Source of the DNA: Ovis canadensis
Lineage: Eukaryota > Chordata > Mammalia > Artiodactyla > Bovidae
NCBI RefSeq assembly: GCF_042477335.2
Contig: NC_091254.1
Coordinates: forward strand, 99,473,001 to 99,537,000
Direction: 5' to 3'
Length of the DNA stretch: 64,000 nt
Below, piece after piece: positions 56,837-64,000 of the stretch. Position 1 is the first letter of the stretch. The number at the start of each line of letters is the position of its first letter. A program made the position numbers and the translations under genes. The notes beneath the pieces were generated by a model. The model saw nothing but the letters and a program-made list of their open reading frames with translations. It did no database searches and was not told the origin of the DNA.

Positions 56837-57628
56837 AGGTGATGATTTTGCTGGCGATGTTGAGAGATCACCGGCTACAACCTCCCAGCCCAGCCAGTGA
56901 GCCGTGGGCAGGTACCACCCCAGCTGACCTCAGAGTGGCTCCAGGGTCTGCCCTGTGCTCTCAGCCCCCAGATTCCTCTCCGTGCCAAGCGTGTGAGCCA
57001 CCAAAGGTCTGTTCCCAACAGCTTCACAGAGCTCATGGCAGCTGCACTTTGCCTGTAACATGGAGCAGACTGGACACGGAGAGCATTTTTCCGTGTGCGC
57101 TGACACGTGATTTGAGGGGCCTCATCTCTGCAGGCCTAGGTGCCTTGATGTTGTAAAAGCACAGAGTCAGTACAGACCAGAGTCACGCCCCTCCACACAC
57201 AACATCCCAACAAGCGCAGTCTGTGTCAGCGCCTGGCAGGGACCCGGTGAAAATTCCCAGAGAAGGTGACATTCTCCGCTCTGCTCCAGAGGAGCTTCTC
57301 TGATGCTGCAGAAGGGAGGAAACCAGCGTATGTCAGGGTCTGTGAGCCTGGTGAGCCACGTGGGCATCAGGAACCTAAGGTCTCGACACTATCTGATGAG
57401 TCGGGGGCCAAGGGCTCTGGGAATGAAGCCCTGGGAAGCCCGAGCCCCCATCTCCAGCCCCCAAGGCCACGAGAGACCGAGAGACTCTTGCTTCTGTCTG
57501 TGGCCGAGGGCAGTGAGGAGGTGCCGTCCTTGCTCGGGGAAGGGCCTCTGTGGCAAACACCCCACAGTGGGTAGAGAGCTGGCCAGGCAAGAGGAAGCCC
57601 TAACCCATCACCTAACCCTGGAGAGCAG
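56837..57628. other. Unique sequence
   Basis: Nothing recognised; open frames are short or run into the next SINE. Confidence 0.4.
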
Positions 57629-57850
57629 CTCCTCAGGTGGCGCTTGTGGTAAAGAATCCGCCTGTCAAAGCAGGAGATGTAAGAGACCTGGGCTCTACCT
57701 GGGTCAGGAAGATGCCCTGGAGGAGGGAATGGCAGCCCACTCCAGTATTCTTGCCTGGAGAATCCCATGGACAGAGGAGCCTGGCGGGCTACAGTCCATG
57801 GGGTCACAGAGAGTCGGACACAACTGAAGGGACTTAGCACGCACGCGTGC
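57629..57850 (+). mobile_element. Bov-tA SINE
   Basis: Sense copy: 'ctcctcaggtggcgcttgtg', 'gtaaagaatccgcctgtc', 'ccactccagtattcttgcc', 'ggcgggctacagtccatggg', 'agagtcggacacaactgaag'. Confidence 0.93.
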
Positions 57851-59039
57851 ATTCCTGGAAAAGTGACCAAGGGCTAACCCACATCCCTGGGCTTTCAGAT
57901 GTCCAAGCAGAGTCCAAAGCCCCAGGCCCCTCCGGCTGGCAGGCAGGACCCTCTCCAACGGTCTTTCCACTCACACGAGGTTCCGCACTCACCCTCCTGC
58001 GCCTCCACCTGGGACCATCTTAGGGTTTAGGAGGAGTGACTCAGGGAGGAGAGCAGAGACAAGCACTGACCACTCCCAGGAGAGAAGCTGTGTGTCTGCC
58101 CAACTCCAGCCCCACAGCCACCTGCTTGTCCAGGCAGGTGAGAGGAGGGCAGCTCGTGGCCCTGCCATCCATGAGACCTGAGACCCCAAGCCAGGTCCAG
58201 GGAAGAGTTTTCTCCTGCAAGATGGCCCCCGGACACTCAGTTAGGATTGGGATAAGAACCACACTCTTCAGTCCCTGAGTAAGTTGGCACTTTCTAAGAA
58301 TAAGGAGAAAAAATAAAACTTCAATAAGACACGTCAATTTTGTAAATATACAAACTACCTATAAAGGAAAGATATTCAGGCTGGCACTTGATTTTTTTCA
58401 ACTGCAGCACCAACTGCAAAATAGCAATAAAGTCGTATTTGCAGAGTTACAGGTAAAGGATGATGAATTATATGATTAGGTCAATTATGGTTTAAATGTT
58501 GGGACAAATAAGTCTGTATTTAGATGGGCAAGAACTCAGAAGCCATAAACTCACTTCTAAAGAATTACTCAAGCAGGCTTTCCATACAAGTGAAAAATGG
58601 ATTAGTAAAGGAACTTTGCATGAAATGCAGAAAAATGTGATGTTGAACAAACAGCAGAAGTTATCAGGTCTAAACATCCATCGATGATGTAGAGCTGATA
58701 CAACAGTTAGGCCCAAGGTTTCAACACATTTCATAGGTTTTGTCTGGTGTCTTAGTTGTTGGGGCTAGAAAGCAAATTCAGCTCCTATTTCTCCATCTTG
58801 ACCAGGGGCAGATTTCGACTCGTTGTTCTTATCAATTAAGATTTCTAAATGTTTCTGGTAGGAGAAAGGCCATTTGGTTTTTAATATCGATACACACTGC
58901 TCAACATGGGCAGGTGTCCTATGGATTCTAAAAGAGGTTCTAAGTGTTCGTGGGGGGTGATGTCCGTCTGCAGTCTAGTCACCAAGATGGTGACAGTTTG
59001 CCTTTTCTTCTCAGTGTTTGCATTTCCTACTTTTTCTTG
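57851..59039. other. Unique sequence; AT-rich from 58280
   Basis: The part from 58300 to 58740 holds a 63-codon frame (58496-58687) that looks protein-like but is not recognised; it may be an unidentified old repeat. Its other-strand frame is equally long. The 58740-59039 part may be further antisense L1. Confidence 0.35.
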
Positions 59040-59335
59040 TCTTTTGTGTTAATTCAGTGTTGAACGGAAATGGTGATAGCCAGCATTCTGGACTTGATCT
59101 TGATTTTTGTGAGAAAAATTCTGAAATGTTTTGCTATTAGCAGTGAGTTTTGTTGTAGTTTAGAGTTTTTCTGTCTTTTTTTTTCTTCTTTTTCTTTTTG
59201 CTGTTGTTTGAGAGATTCATCCACTTAAACATAATTTCTATTTTAACAAGATTTTTGTGACAAATTTATATTGAATCTTATCAAATGTCTCTGCAAGTTT
59301 TAAGATCACACGGCTTTTCTCAATCTGGAAGGACT
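59040..59335 (-). mobile_element. L1 ORF2 fragment
   Basis: 'aacggaaatggtgatagcca' then 'gcattctggacttgatcttg', 'ttgagagattcatccactta' and 'attgaatcttatcaaatgtc' followed by 'atcacacggcttttctc' parallel antisense L1 ORF2 (gaagtggtgatagtgggcatcc ... gttgaattttatcaaatgc ... atgatcatgtggtttt). Diverged, so an old L1. Confidence 0.7.
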
Positions 59336-59477
59336 CGAAACTAAACACATAGGATTTTCTCATGTTGAACCAACTCCAGAGAAACGCCCTTGGGTGGGGC
59401 CTTTGACGTATTTAACGTGTTCAGCTTGGAGTTTTGCTCAGGACCTGCGCCCTGTGCAAATGTATGAATGCATGTGT

Positions 59478-59694
59478 GCACACTCGGTCGTCCCGTCGTG
59501 CCCGACTCTCTGCGACCCCAGGGACTGTAGCCCGCCAGGGTCCTCCGTCCATGGGATTCCGCAGGCAAGACTACTAAGGGGTTACCATTCCCTTCTCCAG
59601 GGGATCTTCCCGACCCAGGAGTTAAACCCGTGTCTCTGGCGTCTGCTGCACTGGCAGGCGGGGTCTTTGCCGCTAGCACCACCTGGGCAGCGCG
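59478..59694 (-). mobile_element. Bov-tA SINE
   Basis: Antisense copy: 'cgtcgtgcccgactctctgc', 'gggactgtagcccgccaggg', 'ccttctccaggggatcttcc', 'gccgctagcaccacctggg'. A few bases altered in the 'actggagtggg' region. Confidence 0.92.
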
Positions 59695-59929
59695 AGTACA
59701 AAGCCAGCCTGTAACTTTCACAGCGGATCCTGCCCCTCCACCCACACTGAAGTGTGAACATTTCTGGAGCCCAGTCACTCGGAGACGTGTGGCCTTCCTT
59801 ATCTTCAGCACAGTACATGACCAGCATCAGCTGCTTTTCAGCCACGAAGCACACATCTCTCACAAACAAAACAGAGAGGAAAATGACGGGAAGACAGGGG
59901 GTCACGAGCGGGGCAGACAGACGGGGTCA

Positions 59930-60440
59930 CGAGCGCATCCGCGGGAGGAAGCGGCGCGGGGCGTCCCGGATCTCCAGCGCAACGGCAGGGGTGGAGGCAG
60001 GCCCCGCGGAGACAGAGGGAGGAGCCGTCCCAGCTGCGCTCTGCCCCCGCGGGGCGCCGAGTGGTTGCCATCAGCGGAGTGACGTCCAAGCGCCTCTCTG
60101 CTGTCCACGAAGAACCCAAGTCCGTGTAGCGGTTCCCGCACACTTTCACGGCAGTTGACCCGAGCAGGTCACGCTCGACAACCATACGCGCCCCCAGAGG
60201 TTCTGGCTGGGGCGCCTGTCCACCCGCTCCCGGCAGGGCGTCGAGGGGCGCGTCTCTGCTCCGGCCGGGCCCAGGTTTCTCGTCTGCGGTGCACAGAGCC
60301 CCCGGCTCCTCCTGGGCACACGCTGATCTTGCCGTAAGCCGGCCCGTGCGAGGGGCCGGCTTCCCCGAGCCGGGCGCCTGGCTCCCGTCCGTGTAAACCC
60401 CTGGCCTCCGCGCCCGCAGTGACTCCAGGTTCACGCGGAG
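59930..60440. promoter_or_regulatory. Strong CpG island with a CRE-like site
   Basis: A hand count gives about 55 CpG over 59941-60420 at around 66% GC, observed/expected close to 1. TGACGTCC at 60080-60087 differs by one base from the palindromic CRE bound by CREB/ATF factors. 'cctccgcgcccgcag' just before 60420 resembles a 3' splice site. A 198-codon minus-strand frame (59838-60434) spans the island but has no recognisable domain. The transcript, if any, is unidentified. Confidence 0.55.
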
Positions 60441-60564
60441 CCCTGCGACTCATCAGTTGCTCACGAGGCTCCCCTCAGGTCTGCAGAGAGGCTTCTGGAC
60501 GAGTTCGGGGCCACGCAGGGAGCCCTCTGCGCTTTCTGGACGAGAGTCGATGCGTGGTGATGAG

Positions 60565-60700
60565 GATCGTGGTGACGACAATAACCTGTCTGATCTCACC
60601 ACGAGCTGGACGCTGCGCTGAGACCACGTGTATGCCATCGCTCATCCTCACAGCCCCTTGAGACCTCACTTTGCCAGTGAGAGTGCTGACTCCCAGAGCT
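60565..60700 (+). mobile_element. MIR-like SINE fragment
   Basis: 'gagctggacgctgcgctgag', 'gccatcgctcatcctcacag', 'ccccttgagacctcactttg' and 'gactcccagagctcgcag' follow the MIR order (ccaggcactgtgctaag ... tcatttaatcctcacaac ... gaggctcagag). Diverged. Confidence 0.45.
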
Positions 60701-61911
60701 CGCAGAGGGGCGTTTGCTTGAACAAAAGCAGCCTCGGTCGCCCAGGGCCCCCCTTTCGAGCCCTCTCACCCCAAGCCCTCCTGACTGGCTCGAGGAGCTG
60801 CTGCAAAGGTGCTGGGCGCGGCTGCTGGGCGGCCGACCTGGAGGAGGAGACGCTCGGTCCCCTCCGAGCCCCTCCTTCAGGGGCTGCTCTGACCGCCCCC
60901 AGCAACCGACCTCCCCCCGTGTCCTGCAGGCGCCCTCTCCCCGGAGTGGGGAAGTCTCCCTTCAGCCGCAGGCACGTCCAGGGGAAGGGCCCAGCTGTGT
61001 GCCCTTGACGGGCCTGGGGGGCTCAGCCCACACTGTCCACCGTGGGGCCCGAGCTCGACCACCGCTGGACCAGAGGGAGGAGAGTGGAGAGCTCTGAGCC
61101 CCGTGTTTGTAGGAGTGTTGTTCATAACTCTGTAAGTTTTACAAAGATTTTTAACAGCAGGGGGTGAACATGCCCCTCACACTCGACACGGGAATAAACT
61201 AAGGAGAGCGCCCCGGGCAGGCGGGCCCACAGGGCAGCGGGTCAGGGCCACACGCCACACAGCCCACGGGCCAGTCCTGCCCGGCAGGGCCCACGGCGTG
61301 CGGCTTTCTCCCGCGGCGCGGACCAAGGTCCCTCCCGCGAAAGCGAGAGGAGCCTCCCGGAGAGGCCGGTGAAGAGTCGCTGGGAAGGACCGGAGAACAA
61401 GAGGTAAAGTCAACTGCGTAATGATGGCACAATTTCCAAATATTATGTGCGAGGCAGCCTCAAGACAAATATTTTTGAATTTTTAATGGAAAAATGGCAT
61501 TTCTTTTATTTATTTTATATGTATTTTTGAGTGTTAACAAATAGTTCTAGTGGTAATTAGTATCTTTGTATATTTATTGAAAACCAGCACTAAATCTGTA
61601 TATTTACAGAAAAACGCCTTCGACATAGATAATAGCACAATTCCATGTTTGTGAATTGACAGTTTCCTCTAAACACAGAGTAGAAATTCAGCAATTGTCA
61701 CTACAGCTGTTTGTGAAAATTTGACAATAGATAAATAATGACTAGAAATCAATCTTTTCATTAAAATGCAAGAACCAAAAAATATCTAAAGGAATTTTAT
61801 TATCCCTTCAGCAAGTCCGGGCCGGTCTTTAGGGAGCTCCTACACGGCCGTCGTGGCCTTGCTTCTCTCTGTGGACGCCGAAGCGTCTCTTTCATTTCAC
61901 AGATGCGCGGT
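60701..61911. other. Unique sequence: GC-rich then AT-rich
   Basis: 60730-61400 is GC- and CpG-rich with no recognisable exon; 61430-61800 is AT-rich and almost without open frames. No repeat recognised. Confidence 0.4.
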
Positions 61912-61977
61912 GGGGCGTGGCTTGGGCGCAGAGGGGGCGTGGCTTGGGCGCAGAGGGGGCGTGGCTTGGGCGCAGAG
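61912..61977 (+). repeat. Three perfect 22-bp units with GC-box motifs
   Basis: Units at 61912-61933, 61934-61955 and 61956-61977 are identical, with a partial fourth. Each holds ggggcgtggc, a GC/CACCC-box of the kind bound by SP/KLF factors. Perfect identity suggests recent expansion. Confidence 0.95.
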
Positions 61978-62074
61978 GGGGCGCGGCGGGGGCCCTGCCT
62001 TCCATCGACCCTCAACTCACTTTCAACATCCCCTCCTGACTTTTCCTCACTCACTGGAGGCCTGGGCTGCACGC

Positions 62075-62510
62075 ACGCACACACGCACGTACACACACTG
62101 TACACACATTCACACACGCACACACTGTACACACATTCACACACATGCACACACATTCACACATACATGCACACACTAGACACCTTCACACTCATTCACA
62201 CACATGCACTGTACACACATTCACACACACTGTACACACATTCACACACGTACACACACTGTACACACATTCACACACGTACACACATGCACACACTGTA
62301 CACACATTCACACACATGCACACACATTCACACATACATGCACACACATTCACACACTGTACACACATTCACACATACATGCACACACACTGTAGACACC
62401 TTCACACACACACTGTACACACATTCTCACACACACTACACACATCCACACACACGCACACACATACACGCGCGCACACACACCCTGTACACACACTCGC
62501 ATACACACAG
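62075..62510 (+). repeat. (CA)-rich array with TGTACACACATTCACACAC motif
   Basis: About 430 bp of CA repeats organised by recurring tgtacacacattcacacac and acatgcacacac phrases (more than ten copies of tgtacacac). Mostly alternating purine-pyrimidine. His/Thr-rich frames across it are artefacts. Confidence 0.93.
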
Positions 62511-64000
62511 ATGGCGGTTCAGCCAAAGTGTTCACATTCATCCTGTCCACTGACCTGACCATCAAATGTGTTCCGGATATAACCCCTCCTCCCCCGCAAA
62601 AATAAAACCAAAACAACAGACTCAGACCATTGGCTTACATCATAGCCGTTCATTCACTGAGAGCACTGACCTAGACGCTGTCTGCGCGGGAGAATCAGCT
62701 GTGTGGCGGGTTTTCTCACAAGGAGGCGGGAGCCACGACTGAGGCGAAGACGGACCCACACGAGGAGCCACACGCTCTCGGCCGCTCTCGGCAGGTGAAC
62801 GCCACGGCCGAGCGGGCAGCCGCAGGGAAAGACCCTCTCCAGTGAGTGTCAGCAGGGTCTGCGCCTGGTCCCGCTTGCAGGCATGAGGGCAAAAAAAAAA
62901 AAAAGAAGATGCTGATTCTAAACCAACGTCCTTCCGGGCCGGGCCCCGGGAAGCCCCTGCTCTGGGGGTCTCTGGCGTCTCTCCACGTTGCCATCCCGCC
63001 CGCAGCACCTGTGCTCAGGTGTGTGTGAGCAGACGCCCACCCTGAGCCGTGGGGTGAGCCGCAAGTGACCCTCGCGGTGGAGGAGTGGGCTGATCCCCAT
63101 CACCAGAGGCCAGAGTTGACAGACCTTCGATTTCCAGCTTCCCTTAAAGGAGAAATAGAGCATTTTCCATTTTGGAGCTGGAGACACTTCCTGCCTCTCT
63201 CCCTTTGTACCCGTCTTACACAGTCCAGTGGGGGTGCTGCCTCTCACAAAGGAATTTTAGAAATGCAGTAATTCTTCGGAAATCAAGCAGCGAGGCCGGG
63301 TGTGTCTGTAAGCGGGCTTCACCCGTCCCACCAGATGAGGTGCCTGGGGCACCCTCTGCGGCGTGGCTTCCGTAACCGCTTGTCGGGTGAGCCGGCCAGG
63401 ACCCTGTCTGTGGAATATGGTTCCCGTCTAGGTCAGCGTCTTAGGGGAGAGAAAAGCCCTTGAGCGCGTCTTCACAGAGGTCTCCCTGCTGGGCCTGGCA
63501 GGGGCGCTGTTGAAACTGTTCATCAGGAAACATCTTGGCTCACAAGCTATGTGAGGCCGGGTGCTGGGCTCTGGGATAGGTGCGTGTACATCCGTGGTGT
63601 ACAGACACGGGGGGTGGAGAAGGACAGGGAGGTGGCCAGGTCCCCTGGGGGAGCCAGGTGGTCTGGTAACTCGCTTCTGGGCCCACTTACACCTCACCCT
63701 CCCCCCCGCCACTTTGCAAATCGTCAGTGAGATAGAGACACTCTAAAGCTGCTCCTTCCCTGATAGCTCTAAGCATCCAGGCAAGGCTTGTGAGCCGGAG
63801 GACTTGACGCCCCACACTCCCCTCCCCTCCGTGCAGGGCTCTGCCGGCCAACCACCCTCCACCCCAGAGCAGGTGTAAGGGTCACCCTCAGCACCCACGG
63901 GCTGGTGGGAGGAGGGGACGTCGTCTCCCCAGGGAGGCTGGGGTTCTGTTGTCAAATGAGGGGGCGTAGTCCTGCCACCCCCAAAACTCCTCTCGAGCGG
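62511..64000. other. Unique sequence to window end
   Basis: A 15-bp A-run lies at about 62890-62904. No recognisable gene or repeat family; open frames overlap on both strands. Confidence 0.4.

Overview
The window looks like nuclear DNA of a ruminant, most likely a bovid. The diagnostic evidence is its mobile-element content: at least fifteen Bov-tA type SINEs (tRNA-like head plus BovB-derived tail), eight BovB (RTE-class LINE) copies on both strands, and one CHR-like cetartiodactyl SINE. These sit on an older mammalian layer of MIR, L1 and MaLR/MLT1-type LTR relics. Cattle, buffalo, sheep, goat or another pecoran cannot be told apart from the sequence alone.

I could not support any cellular protein-coding gene, tRNA, rRNA or snRNA. 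The only recognisable protein signal is the decayed reverse transcriptase of two 5'-truncated BovB elements (11.07-12.64 kb and 45.95-48.23 kb). The long open frames elsewhere lie in GC-rich or low-complexity DNA. The window is therefore intergenic or intronic; any real exons would need transcript evidence.

Layout. 0-5.6 kb: mostly unique sequence with an MLT1-type LTR, two BovB 3' ends and L1/MIR remnants. 5.6-6.2 kb: a CpG-rich block with a G-quadruplex motif and three phased ETS-type sites, the best promoter-like element on the left side. 6.2-11 kb: mostly unique, partly AT-rich. 11.07-12.64 kb: first large BovB, with target-site duplication (TSD). 13.7-23.2 kb: SINE pairs, a MaLR LTR split by a SINE, a CHR SINE and a BovB 3' end. 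24-29 kb: two minisatellites, a 0.5 kb pyrimidine tract and microsatellites. 29-41 kb: GC-rich unique DNA, a BovB insertion with 5' inversion, and a 28-bp minisatellite. 41.3-41.7 kb: an exact 92-bp tandem repeat made from SINE sequence. 43-48.2 kb: an L1 split by a SINE, an MLT1-type LTR, a SINE with unusually long flanking repeats, and the second large BovB. 48.8-53.5 kb: about 4.7 kb with no recognisable repeat. 53.5-62.5 kb: a purine-rich array, two strong CpG islands (54.3 and 60 kb), a 50-bp minisatellite, L1/SINE/BovB relics, a GC-box repeat and a 430-bp (CA)-rich array.

The high GC, dense CpG and many GC-rich minisatellites resemble a subtelomeric or high-recombination isochore; that is inference. 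BovB supplied the machinery for both its own copies and the Bov-tA SINEs, and several insertions keep clear TSDs. The points most worth following are the CpG islands with no assigned gene, the ETS-site triplet, the SINE-derived 92-bp array and the well-preserved insertion footprints.
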